This document shows, piece after piece, positions 56,001 through 64,000 of a stretch of 64,000 nt of DNA. Each line of letters opens with the position of its first letter. Position 1 is the stretch's first letter. The DNA is from Hymenolepis diminuta (lineage: Eukaryota > Platyhelminthes > Cestoda > Cyclophyllidea > Hymenolepididae), in the NCBI GenBank assembly GCA_900708905.1, contig CAADRB010000017.1:1-64000 (forward strand), given 5' to 3'. The notes beneath the pieces are model-generated. The model did no database searches. It was not told the DNA's origin and was given only the letters and a program-made list of their open reading frames with translations. The position numbers were made by a program, and so were the translations under genes.

Positions 56001-56910
56001 GACACCAATTGGATATTAAAACCGAATTTTCCGATTGACATTTGAACCTTTTGCTTCTCCAAATACTTGTCCGGTTTTATAATATACGCCATAGCTACAT
56101 TTCCACCGATACATTCCTCAATAACCTGAGAAGGTAGAAAAAAGGAATATGTCATGTCAGAAACAAACACCTTAGCAACAACTTGACAATTAGAATAGTC
56201 ACCTTTAGGACAGGTTTAACACTGTGCCAAGTAGTTCCACTTCGCATGTCAATAATGACGGCAAATCCGAGTTTCTTTACATTTTCCTCGGGAAGGTAGG
56301 TGAGATATCGGACAAGAAAGTACAATTCCTCAAGAGGTAGACAATCAGCATGAGAATTTGCGGGAAAACAAAGAATAGGCCCACCATTCCGTGTGCGTCC
56401 ACCGGGTAACATTGCATATTTTCCACGGAGAAGGGAAATTAATTCGGCGGCTCGTAAACGGCCACTAGCAGGTTTGTGACCGGCTTTGCAATTGCTATTT
56501 AAGGAGGCATAACCGGTTGACCCACTAGTGACACTGGCAGCACAAGCACTCTGATTAGATTGGCAGGATTGAGGACTGTGACGAAAGAGATCGGGATGGA
56601 CTGGTTGTCTAGTGGGATGATGTTGGGAAGCGCTTTGTGCACGGCCTTGCTGGTATACTCGGAGAAGTTGAGGATGTATTCCATGAGCATTGTGTACAGC
56701 TGCAGTAGCCGGAACTCGAGACGCACTGCTAGTTTTTACGTGAAGAGAGAGTTGGGGCATGCCCTGTTGGGAGCGGTGTTGATTTCCAGCCGCATGAAGG
56801 TCATGAGAATGACAATTGTGACCTGAACTGGATAATCGGTTTTCATTTATGTGAGAGGGTCGGTAAAAATCCAAAACTTCAGGATCTATATGCTTGTTCG
56901 TATGATCCAT
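23040..56910 (-). CDS. TRIO: Trio/Kalirin-type Rho guanine nucleotide exchange factor, complete, 23 coding exons
   Basis: Minus-strand exons: 56910-56203, 56125-55946, 55791-55603, 54142-53912, 50421-50212, 50138-50001, 49253-48894, 47885-47670, 47476-47384, 45063-44743, 42539-42116, 41151-40680, 39154-38969, 37791-37605, 35834-35488, 35012-34787, 31925-31467, 29460-29282, 27666-27513, 27095-26955, 26078-25656, 25259-24972, 23876-23040. They total 6969 nt in one frame (2322 residues). The start ATG follows an in-frame TGA. Order: His/Gln/Ser-rich N-terminus (1-153), CRAL-TRIO (155-300), spectrin repeats (about 305-1310), DH1 (1458-1640), PH1 (1650-1785), SH3 (1794-1885), Ser/Ala linker, PH2 (2085-2275). 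Trio proteins activate Rac/RhoG/Rho at membranes and steer axon growth and cell migration (family knowledge). No DH2, second SH3, Ig or kinase domain was found. Introns 7 and probably 9 use GC donors. Trio and Kalirin are not separable here. Confidence 0.93.
23184..23756 (-). other. Second PH domain (PH2) without a preceding DH2, exon 23
   Basis: Residues about 2085-2275. Strands read SLRLHGALRV, LCFVNRHLLLFDRGLVIAD, FRHFLSFSQIAVLED and VLWFCVSERP, and the C-terminal helix is RVRWLSELNASLEQ with Trp2262. These follow the PH2 layout of human TRIO (RRIFLFEQIVIFSE, TWIHEINQILENQ). The DH2 that should come before it is absent: exon 22 is only a Pro/Glu/Ser linker, and introns 20-22 (876, 396 and 1095 nt) show no DH motif. 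The chain ends 47 residues later at TGA 23040-23042. Confidence 0.7.
25845..26996 (-). other. SH3 domain with a long loop insertion, exons 20-21
   Basis: Residues about 1794-1885. The fold can be read as ALDAYYIRENYQ at the end of exon 20, then GPNEISVAAHQIVQLIQR, a Ser/Pro/Thr/Asp-rich insertion of about 28 residues, PWALVRFVVTG with the binding-site Trp, and EGFIPARLIGAP. It lies where the first SH3 of TRIO lies, and the downstream R-R-S-M-R-R-W-L matches the L-R-K-W-L linker motif of TRIO. The domain is divergent, so ligand binding is uncertain. Confidence 0.7.
27023..29460 (-). other. PH1 domain of the Trio homologue, exons 18-20
   Basis: Residues about 1650-1785, directly after DH1. Blocks VVLQDQFTVWEPKQLIKK, SRERRVFLFDICLVLAKE, LNITEHIEGDQCKFALWAGR and TWVRAIREAMRERM match the PH1 of human TRIO, including the C-terminal helix Trp. 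The domain is split over three exons, with phases 2 and 0 between them. Confidence 0.9.
28328..28380 (+). repeat. Short interspersed repeat, copy 1 (Trio intron 18)
   Basis: Shares with 32741-32812 and 52021-52095 the pattern CCAT-G-G-ACATC-AGTGA, then G-ATAGC, then GCAATGG. The GCAATGGTCAAG part resembles the tRNA D-arm/A-box consensus, which hints at a tRNA-derived SINE, but no clear B box or tail is seen. Confidence 0.4.
32741..32812 (+). repeat. Short interspersed repeat, copy 2 (Trio intron 16)
   Basis: Contains CCCATAGGGGAACATCCA then GTGAGTGGAATAGC and TGATTAAGTCTAA. It aligns over about 70 bases with 52021-52095 in the same orientation. Confidence 0.45.
33188..33546. repeat. Imperfect tandem duplication in Trio intron 16, unit about 218 bp
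   Basis: Bases 33188-33328 and 33406-33546 share CCAATATTG, then GGCA-GACA-TG-CCT, then ACTGAA-AAACTCAC and AACATGTT-GGCTAAA at a steady offset of 218-220 bases. Divergence suggests an old duplication. Confidence 0.55.
33755..34072. repeat. Second imperfect duplication in Trio intron 16, unit about 200-210 bp
   Basis: Bases 33755-33860 and 33955-34072 share a TGAA...TTTAAAT-GGAT-TTG-AAG start and a GATT-CG...GAC-AG-TTG-CT end. It lies next to the first duplication in the same intron and may be further copies of one degenerated array. Confidence 0.4.
34672..34691. repeat. (ACC)n trinucleotide microsatellite in Trio intron 16
   Basis: Six to seven ACC units, about 100 bases downstream in transcript order of the donor of exon 16 (34787). 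Confidence 0.7.
43625..44300. repeat. Imperfect tandem array in Trio intron 10, three units of about 230-250 bp
   Basis: Three successive segments (about 43625-43850, 43865-44080 and 44120-44300) each carry a TGGGAGTC/TTC-type start, a CGCTTCAATA or similar middle, a GGA-GAAGT-AA/CTA block and, in the first two, AAATAAC-G-TCTTTAACT near the end. Confidence 0.45.
52021..52095 (+). repeat. Short interspersed repeat, copy 3 (Trio intron 4)
   Basis: TGTCCATAGGTGCACATCA, then GTGAGTGGAATAGC and GCAATGGTTAAGC, aligned with 28328-28380 and 32741-32812. The GCAATGGTTAAGC part is close to a tRNA A-box. Confidence 0.45.
52450..53128. repeat. Degenerate internal duplication in Trio intron 4
   Basis: A GGGATGTGTACGAACGCCAAT...GTGGAAATCTCTA block at 52550-52595 recurs as GGTGTGTACGAACATCAAT...ACGGAAATCTCTA near 53066-53112. 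A GTAAACATA...GCG...TTAGCCTATT block at 52465-52500 recurs at 52810-52850. Spacing is irregular, so this is a broken array rather than a clean tandem repeat. Confidence 0.4.
55770..56448 (-). other. CRAL-TRIO (Sec14-like) domain of the Trio homologue
   Basis: Encoded by exons 1-3, residues about 155-300. It opens with A-E-L-I-S-L-L-R-G-K and contains NGGPILCFPANSHAD, FAVIIDMRSGTTWHSVKP and FLEVDPSQLTADLE, which match GGPILTFPARS, VIVDMRGSKWDSIKP and VDPSQLTPEFDG of human TRIO. The domain probably binds lipid or G-protein subunits (family inference). Exon 1 has 708 nt, exactly 236 codons; about 153 residues before the domain are low-complexity and not conserved with vertebrate Trio. Confidence 0.88.
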
Positions 56911-57574
56911 AATACTGAAGCATCACAAATTTGCTGTAAGAATATATATTTAGCAACAACAATAAAAACCTCACTAAATAAAACCAAAACTGAAATGCGC
57001 GGTTCTTAAGACAAATGAGGCTTCCAACTTTAGTCAGATAAAACGAGCAAATTAAATACTATAAATTAGTTAAAACGGTAGTATCAATTTACAATTATAA
57101 AAAATTAAACGTAAAAGGTTAATTTTATGTATGTTCCTACAAAATTTAAAATGCACTGCCAACGCAAATAATTGCAGACCAAAGTTATATCTACAATACT
57201 ATTCATCCACTAACACTTATTTTACTTATTCGTCAAATAAATTTAATGCAGTCTTTATTCTACTTAATATTTTTATAAGGTAATATAAAGAAATTTTATG
57301 CCAAATTGACTACCATTTCTTAGTTGTTTGTTTTTAATATCCGAAGTAGCGAAACTTTTCAAGGTTGTAGCACTAGAAGTTAGTTCGCAATTTTTGATCC
57401 TTGGGGTTCGTTGAACATAAACTGTTAGTATATTTAAACTCATTTTCTCTAGTCATTTAATATTTTCATTTAACCTTGTATTAATTTACGCTATTATAAT
57501 TTTGTGTTATTATCCATGTGGTCATATTTTAATATGAAGATTTTGATTTTTACCTTAGCGGTGTTATCTCGAAA
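56911..57574. promoter_or_regulatory. Divergent intergenic region between Trio-like gene and PPT1
   Basis: This AT-rich 664-bp interval separates two head-to-head start codons and probably includes both promoters. No TATA or initiator can be assigned. Acceptor-like sequences sit just before both start codons: CTTCAG four bases before the Trio ATG (minus) and TTTTTACCTTAG 16 bases before the PPT1 ATG (plus). Confidence 0.45.
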
Positions 57575-60500
57575 ATGCATTTTTGCACTTTGTTCATCGT
57601 AATTTATGTATTCTTCTGCAATATTGTCTTTTGTGAAGAGCGCCTTGGCGTTGTTGTTTGGCATGGAATGGGCAAGTCATTTGTGTTATGTCCAATTACT
57701 TTATTATCATCACTATTTTTATTTTATTATTACATAGGCGATTCTGGTGAAGGGGGAGGGATCCAACATTTATGCACAATGATTAAGAACGAAATTCCTG
57801 GGGTATATGTTCTTAACTTAATGATCGGTTCTTCCACAGTTATGGTAAGGTTTTAATTCATTTCTGTAATCTACACACACATAGAATTATACAATTCTTT
57901 TACGACTGCTTTGATCACATTTTTTTGATGGCCTAAAATCACTAAAGTTTGGATACTTATTCCATCATGCTTCATTTCATAACTTCTTTTCAAGGTGTCT
58001 GTAACTAAAAGTGAAGTACTGGTCTAATTCATTATAATGATGACCTATCCGTTATTTAGTGTTATTAAACGAGTGATCACTACAGTATTTGTTATCCGAT
58101 ATATTGATGAAGGAAGACGAGAATGTACTATTGATGATAGAGATGAATAGAAAAAGAAATCTCCCCATTACAATAATTGTAGTCGTGAACAGACAGAACA
58201 GTGGACTTAATGCTGGTGCGTGTTTAGAAACACGCAGAACATTCATCAGTAATTTGATTGAGTAGTATCTGCGTATATCTTTGCATTCATCATTAATAAA
58301 TGGATCAGTGGCAGGTTTTGATAATTGCATACGTGTATGTTATCACTATTTAATGATCACTAAGTGCGTTCTCTTAAATGTGGTTTCTAATTTAACTTTC
58401 CCTTAATGCTATAACATCCCTCAACAATTCACTGCAAATTTACGTGCATACCGTACCCTATCTATTGAAATAATCGGATTGCTATCTCCGATTCACTGAA
58501 GTATTCTTATACAATGCTGATGAAAATGGAATTCAATGTAATACAACTGTCTAATATAGATATCATTGATTCAAGGGTGACAAAGAAGCCTTGTAATATT
58601 GGCATTTTTAGGAATTATTGGCTAACATCAGTGGCGAGAATCAATTGCATCCATAAATTGCGACCTTGAATTTAAAACTGTTATATCTTCTGGAAGATAG
58701 ATCCTTGTCATCTATTGCCCCATCCCTAGTAACTGCTTTGGTTCCAATGACCCTTTCAGAACCAAAGAAAAAAGATTCAGCCCCCTAACGCGTCCATACA
58801 CTGATTTTACTTTTTATTCACTTTGAAGGACCGTGTAAACTCCTTCTTCATGCCAATTAACGAACAATTGGACTTGGTCTGCAAGAAAATTCACTCAGAT
58901 CCCCGCTTGGCCAACGGTTTTCATCTGATTGGGTTCTCCCAGGGTGGTCTATTTGTACGTGCACTGGCTCAGCGCTGTCCACCAAAGAAACTTGGCTCGG
59001 TCATATCGATTGGTGGCCCCCAAGAGGGTATCTATGGCCTGCCCTTCTGTCCGAATGCCACCGCCGTCCCACTCTGCCGATATTTGCGCACTCTTCTTTC
59101 ACAAACTGCGTATAATGATCTTGTCCAATCGAGGTAGTCTATTTATTACTTTCTACTACTAATATTTATTTATTTATTTCAATAGATGTCGGTATGTGTC
59201 AGTTATTGTTTGTCCAGTATATCCAAGTAATCGAAGGAGTCTAAAATGGTCTCTCCTCAATAACATAGCGATGGACTAGTTGCTTTCCGTTACCTGATTT
59301 GTGCTATTTTGACAAAAGCACGTTGATTCAAGTAGTAGAGATAATATATATCCAGTCGTGCATAGTGTTTGCAAGATTCAGCCTTTGTTTTCCGGAAATG
59401 AGTTATAGTTACGAGTCCCGAGTTTGTATGGGGGGCGAATGTTTCTATGTGCTTGTTGGTAGCAAGTGGAAAAGAACTGTTCGTTGTCTCTAGTAATTTT
59501 TCTAGCCTTTCTCATAAAAAAGATGCCGTGGGCTGGACAGGAAGGTGCATGTCTATCAGTATTTATGAAAGAAGAGGTTGAAATCTGAAGACCCCGGACC
59601 TGGAAAGAGATATTTTAAGATTTTAAGTTCGACTTGGAGCTTAGACTATCGAGCTACTCAAATTTGACGATCTTACTGGTTGTACTAATTCCCTTATAAC
59701 TTTAACAGTTTTGCCTATATTCAAGACAGAAATAAATTCAAGTCGGGAAATCAAACTGCGGGATTTTAATCTTTTCAAATTGTTGTATTTTGTAGCGGAT
59801 GCTGCACAAATAAGCCTTTTTGCTGAAACTCAGTAATCCTCTTAAGCAGTTCAAATAGCCTCTAGCAGTCCTCTGGTCTAAATTTGTCCCCAATATTAGC
59901 TAGTCTATGCCTAGAATAACAGGAACAAAGGAGGCATTGAGTGGAGAGAGTTTACTGCTCATCTATGGCTCGCTACCAAGAACTCAGTCATTGAATACAA
60001 TCAACGCTACGTGGCAGTGTTATTGATCACTGTTCGGCTAGGAAGGCCTCTGCACGCACCCAGCACTTGCTCGCTTCGCGACCGGTTACACGGCCCACTT
60101 TCCAGAATGTTCTAGAGCACATGAGGTTCCCTTGATCAGTCTTAGTGAGCTCCACAAGTTAACTCTTCCCTTGCTGATAAATGTAATTTTTTAGATTCCC
60201 ATTTCAAGTCACAATTAGATCCAATTGAGATAAATATACCAGTTTGAATAGATAAAATACAGATTTATGTTTTGGTGGTCATTTGAAAGCCTCAACTGCT
60301 TAAGTTCTGTACGGGCAACAGGGGGTGGGGTGGAGATTTCAGATCTGTCTGACCTGTTCGTACCAAAAGATTCAGTTTTGTTGATATCTGGTTAATCGAA
60401 ATGAGCTGTTACGGTTAGTGCAACAAGACGGGGACATATATTACTTTCAAAGGGTTTATTAAGATGGAATAGGGAACAGTGAGGTTTGATTATCTTTTTC

Positions 60501-62066
60501 TCGATATCATATAGTCACAATTTCGATTTTATCGTTATGCCCTTGGTTTGGGATACTTGAGTATGTTACGAGTTATTGGGCTAGATGGAGCTTTTCTTCA
60601 AGGACGAAGATTTTTATTTTTGTATTCTTCTGTGATCACGTATTTAACAAACCAAATGTAGTTACTTCGAGAATAGAGAAAAGCGTACTCCTGAAACCGC
60701 ATACGTTTTTTTAATATTGAACTATGATGCCTCTACTATCATCATAGTAACTGATTGGTTAATTGGTATACACTTTCGTCTAATTTTCTTTTACTTTTCT
60801 GTTTAAAGATTCTACTTTAAGGAACTTAAAAATCCCTTTAGCTCGAGTATTATTTAGACTATCTTTTACCTCGCTACCTATTAAATATATCTAAGGCAGA
60901 GAATCTAATTGTCTTAACAATCCTTTGTTTGGTCCTGTCGAGTCTTAACACGTTTTGTTTAATGACCGCTTTGTTTGAGCGTTGACTCATCGAAAGAGAT
61001 GCACGTGACTCCATAACAAAAAATAGAGACGTCTGTATGCATCACCGCCTAAAATATTGAAACTCGAGGAAACCATGGTCATTATGATAATCAACAGCGT
61101 ACAATACTAATCCACTGTGATTAATTTTTAACTAATCTGTGGATTTGTGGGTAAAATAGCAGAACTGATTGACCGCAGATTAGGACGGGAGGATGGTGCG
61201 GTACATCTCTTCGGATAGCCAAACAACCGCTAGCTAAAATGCTTTTAACAACAGAGCTGAAATACATTTAGATTTGATTAAGGAATTGTTTGTTCTATTT
61301 GTGGCTGGAAAGTCCAAATAACAAACGATGACCTTAAATAATTTCCTAAATGGGAAAAAGATCCAACGGAAATTGAGTCAGAAGAAAATCTTTTCAATGC
61401 ATATTTTTAGATCTTCAAGCCTATATAAGCTTCTCGATTGCTGCTAATGCATACCATCTTTAGTACATGGTGAAACAGTTTATCGATCTACTTGCTCTTC
61501 TTAGGTCTCGATTAGCCATTTAAAGCTTATTTCCCTGTTAAGTGAAATTGTTTAAACCCTGTTATAACTGTATCCCGTTGTTTTCAACTTCAGTTTCGTT
61601 CAAGCGCAATACTGGCATGATCCAATGAACGAAGAGGTATATCGTTTGAAGAGTCGATTCCTCTCTGAGATCAATCAAGAGAATACTGTCAATAAAACCT
61701 ATCGCGAAAATCTACTCAAAGCTGAGAACTTGGTGCTTGTTCGTTTCATGAGTGATAGGACCGTCATTCCTAGTATATCTGAGGTGCGCTTTTAATGTAA
61801 ATTACTATCTACTTACTAATTTATAAGTACCGGATTATGTTTGATCATATTTTAAGTGGTTCGGATTCTATCACAATGGCAGTTCCGAAGCCACCTACGA
61901 TTATAAAGAAAGCAAACAGTATACAACGGATTGTCTTGGATTGAGGACACTTGACAGACAAGGACGTCTTCACTTGCTTTCACTCCCGGGTCGTCATCTG
62001 CAGTTTTCTGACGATTGGTTTCGCAAAATCATAATCCGCAAATTCTTAAACATCACCATCTATTAA
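57575..62066 (+). CDS. PPT1: Palmitoyl-protein thioesterase 1, complete, five exons
   Basis: Exons 57575-57671, 57738-57844, 58829-59133, 61594-61783 and 61857-62066 join in frame to 909 nt, giving 302 residues (human PPT1 has 306). PPT1 removes palmitate from cysteines of proteins in the lysosome. A hydrophobic signal peptide covers about residues 1-20. VVVWHGMGDS forms the oxyanion-hole region, GFSQGG holds the nucleophile Ser105, Asp224 in RFMSD aligns with human Asp233, and His280 in PGRHLQFS aligns with human His289, so the triad is intact. AQYWHDP is also conserved. N-glycosylation sequons occur at NAT, NKT, NGS and NIT; NKT matches a human site. Intron 1 (66 nt) has a GC donor, and intron 3 holds an antisense solo LTR. 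Divergent neighbour of the Trio homologue. AATAAA follows at 62175-62180. Confidence 0.95.
57672..57737 (+). other. GC-AG intron 1 of PPT1, frame-preserving
   Basis: The donor is G|GCAAGT and the acceptor ACATAG|GC. Removing 66 nt restores W-H-G-M-G-D-S, the family motif. No GT donor in the area gives a matching phase. The intron is 22 codons long with no in-frame stop, and its translation is mostly hydrophobic. Confidence 0.8.
59791..60156 (-). mobile_element. Solo-LTR-like element, copy B, in PPT1 intron 3 (antisense)
   Basis: On the minus strand this 366-bp element starts TGTGGAGCTCAC and ends GCATCCGCTACA. It aligns along its full length with copy A at 16984-17368. The flanking tetramers read AACT and AAAT on the element strand, so the target duplication is imperfect or decayed. 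No internal retroelement domain or partner LTR is near. Confidence 0.6.
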
Positions 62067-63684
62067 TGATGTATATCATGCCGATTTTATGATGCTTGTC
62101 AGCTTTTTTCATTTTGTAATTCGGGCTTTTGTAGTTATCAATATTACTGAATTTTATATGCTGCACTTTTGATAAATAAATCTTCACCCAAATTTATATT
62201 TTAGTTTTGAATGTTGAGAAAAGGCTCAATAATTAATATCGAGGAGAAATTTTTAATAAAGGTCGCAACATGCATGTGGTTGAGTATCAACATAAACAAT
62301 GACGCCATTTATTAATAACAATTCCTAAATCTTTGTAAGCAATTGTTTTCAACAGTTTTCTGGAGCAGAAGAACGGGAAAAGTGATTAAAGAACTCTAAT
62401 TTCTTTTTTCTCTAAGTGACATGTATGGGAGCCATCATAATTTGGCAGAATAGTCTATCCTTGTGATCTCACCAACCAATTAGAATATCTGTAGTATTTA
62501 CCCACCCAATCACGTCCCACCTTTTTCGTAAATACCTCCTACCCGCCTGAAAGAAAAGCCAAGATTTCGTAAATACTGTAGAGGAGCCCGAATAAGTGAC
62601 CAAAGGCACACGAGTCGCGTGGAACTTCTCTCTCTCTCGCTTTTTATATTCAAACACTTGCATTCCATTATACTATGTAAAGTTTTTTTAATTAACCCCT
62701 ATTCTGATCATACCACTTATACTTCCTTATTTATCCAGGATTAGCAAACGTAGTCTAAATCTCATGACTTCAGTCTCGTTAGACTTCGAGCCTATTTCTA
62801 TATTATTGGCGCACAATTCACCTACTATCTATAATAATTAATTCTAATTAAAAAATAATAACAGTAAACATTTCAGACATATCTTTCATGGATGAGTCTT
62901 GATCTTGTTCATCTATTTGGCAAAAATACTTGTGTAGATATATAAAAAAATAATGAAGCAGAGTATTCTTGGCCACTTTAAAATTGTTCTAATAATGTTA
63001 ATGGTTGGAGGTATCCTTTAGAACTCACTACAATATTCGAAAACGTCAATTAAAACGTTTCATAACTAAGCTGAATTCCCGAAAGGCATCATTTTTTTCT
63101 GAAGTGCTAATCCTCACTAGGATTCCTTCTTTAGATCCTCATGTGAAATAGTCAACCAATTTGGATTCATCTAAGTTACTTCTAAATATTACAGATTTAT
63201 GAAAAGGTTCACTGCTACGAATGAAATCAATTGATTTGAACTACTACTACACGTGAATCTTTCCTTAAAACTACCTTACAAATACTGGATTTATTGATGG
63301 ACTTCATAAACTTTGCAAAATCAAATAAGAAAAGTGATTTATCAAACAGATTCCTCATTGTTTCTAAAAGAACTTAACGAAATTACATGATATCTGGGAC
63401 GTATTGAGAAATACATTTAGAAGACGGAGGATTTCCGAAAGAATGAGTCTTAACTATATCACAGATCATCATATTGTTTCAGGTTGCTATTTTAGGAGAA
63501 AATTGCAAGTCAGAGAGATAGAACAGTTCAAAGGGTAACTATTTCCAGAATCCAATTGTCGGGGCATCATAATACCGGCATTTAGCATTTAAAAATTAAG
63601 TAATCTCTTGCACACTCTTTTCTATTGATATCTATTTCTGTTATTATCCCATCCATAATAGCATAAAAGAATATGTTGCCGTTA
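62067..63684. other. Convergent intergenic region between PPT1 and EF-hand gene
   Basis: AT-rich, with the PPT1 poly(A) signal at 62175-62180 and a short (CT)n run near 62630. No supported coding exon. The downstream gene is on the opposite strand, so this region holds two 3' ends. Confidence 0.55.
62175..62180 (+). other. Poly(A) signal AATAAA of PPT1
   Basis: A canonical AATAAA hexamer about 110 bases after the PPT1 stop codon at 62064-62066. Confidence 0.55.
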
Positions 63685-63743
63685 TTTAATCTTTTTAACT
63701 TCTAGCATTAAATGACCTTTCAGTGGTCTGTGCATTAAATAAC

Positions 63744-63977
63744 CTATTCAGCCGGTTTAATGACATCCATAGTCTGCTGAAGAAAGTCTGTGTAGGATAT
63801 GCATCCACGTCTTCGTGTATCGTAAGCTGTTCGTATATGGTAGATATCATCTGCGGAGAAGTCAAATCCATGTTTTCGTAGGAATTTTCCTAAATTTTCC
63901 TCTGTGAAGAACTCCGGATGTTTGGAGTCAGCTATTGCCCTAAAACCTGCCGACATAGTTTTATATTCCTTGAGACA
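63744..63977 (-). CDS. EF-hand-type protein, 3'-terminal exon (5' part probably outside window)
   Basis: A minus-strand frame opens at an acceptor (CTTCCTTTTAG, exon from 63977) and ends with TAG at 63744-63746: 77 codons plus stop. The sequence F-R-A-I-A-D-S-K-H, EENLGKFLRKHGFDFSADDI, then Y-D-T-R-R-R-G-C-I-S-Y-T-D-F-L has the helix-loop-helix spacing of a paired EF-hand. The second loop, DTRRRGCISYTD, keeps D1, G6, I8 and an acidic residue at 12 but has Arg at positions 3 and 5, so calcium binding is doubtful. It could be the C-terminal pair of a calmodulin-like, EFCAB2-like or alpha-actinin-like protein. An internal ATG at 63954-63956 could be the start if the acceptor is a trans-splice site. 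ATTAAA at 63685-63690 may be the poly(A) signal. Convergent with PPT1. Confidence 0.6.
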   Translation of the reverse strand, partial: CLKEYKTMSAGFRAIADSKHPEFFTEENLGKFLRKHGFDFSADDIYHIRTAYDTRRRGCISYTDFLQQTMDVIKPAE

Positions 63978-64000
63978 CTAAAAGGAAGATAACTTCCAGT

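Noticed and set aside
58052..58330. 92-codon minus-strand ORF in PPT1 intron 2
   Set aside because: Low-complexity hydrophobic and Ser-rich reading of AT-rich intron DNA; no reverse transcriptase motif.
62469..62663. 64-codon minus-strand ORF between PPT1 and the EF-hand gene
   Set aside because: No splice sites, no family similarity, and it overlaps a CT-repeat.
1..64000. CRISPR arrays, bacterial operons, riboswitches, rRNA genes
   Set aside because: No regularly spaced short repeats, Shine-Dalgarno-led gene clusters or rRNA sequence; gene structure is eukaryotic throughout.

Overview
This window looks like nuclear DNA of a flatworm, most likely a tapeworm. The inference rests on AT-rich sequence, genes split into many short exons, a mix of very small introns (31-77 nt) and introns of 1-3.5 kb, and proteins that align end to end with animal families. 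No species name can be read from the sequence. There is no sign of bacterial or viral coding organisation. All gene models were built by hand from reading frame, splice sites and remembered family alignments; there is no transcript evidence.

Layout. At 1-673 (minus) is the 5' part of a TRUB2-like pseudouridine synthase gene, running off the left edge. Head to head with it, at 1813-5522 (plus), is a complete pescadillo (PES1) gene of seven exons. From 5.5 to 23 kb the DNA is mostly non-coding. It holds a probable two-exon gene for an unrecognised 124-residue protein (7122-7542, minus), a 385-bp solo-LTR-like element with a 4-bp target duplication (16984-17368), and two diverged copies of another dispersed repeat.

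From 23040 to 56910 (minus) lies one 34-kb gene of 23 coding exons for a Trio/Kalirin-type Rho guanine nucleotide exchange factor (2322 residues in my model). Its order is CRAL-TRIO (Sec14), a spectrin-repeat array, DH1-PH1, SH3, a linker, and a second PH domain with no second DH domain before it. Its introns carry tandem duplications and short interspersed repeats.

Head to head with the Trio gene, 664 bp away, is a complete five-exon palmitoyl-protein thioesterase 1 gene (PPT1, 57575-62066, plus). A second, inverted copy of the LTR-like element sits in its third intron. The window ends with the 3'-terminal exon of an EF-hand-type gene (63744-63977, minus).

The genes do not form a pathway. 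TRUB2 (RNA modification, mitochondrial in vertebrates) and PES1 (60S ribosome assembly) share a short divergent intergenic region, as do the Trio homologue (Rho GTPase and actin signalling) and PPT1 (lysosomal depalmitoylation). The main points of interest are the missing DH2 domain in the Trio homologue, two or three GC-AG introns including one in PPT1 whose retention keeps the frame open, the solo LTR pair, and the small unrecognised gene. I found no clearly novel multi-gene system.
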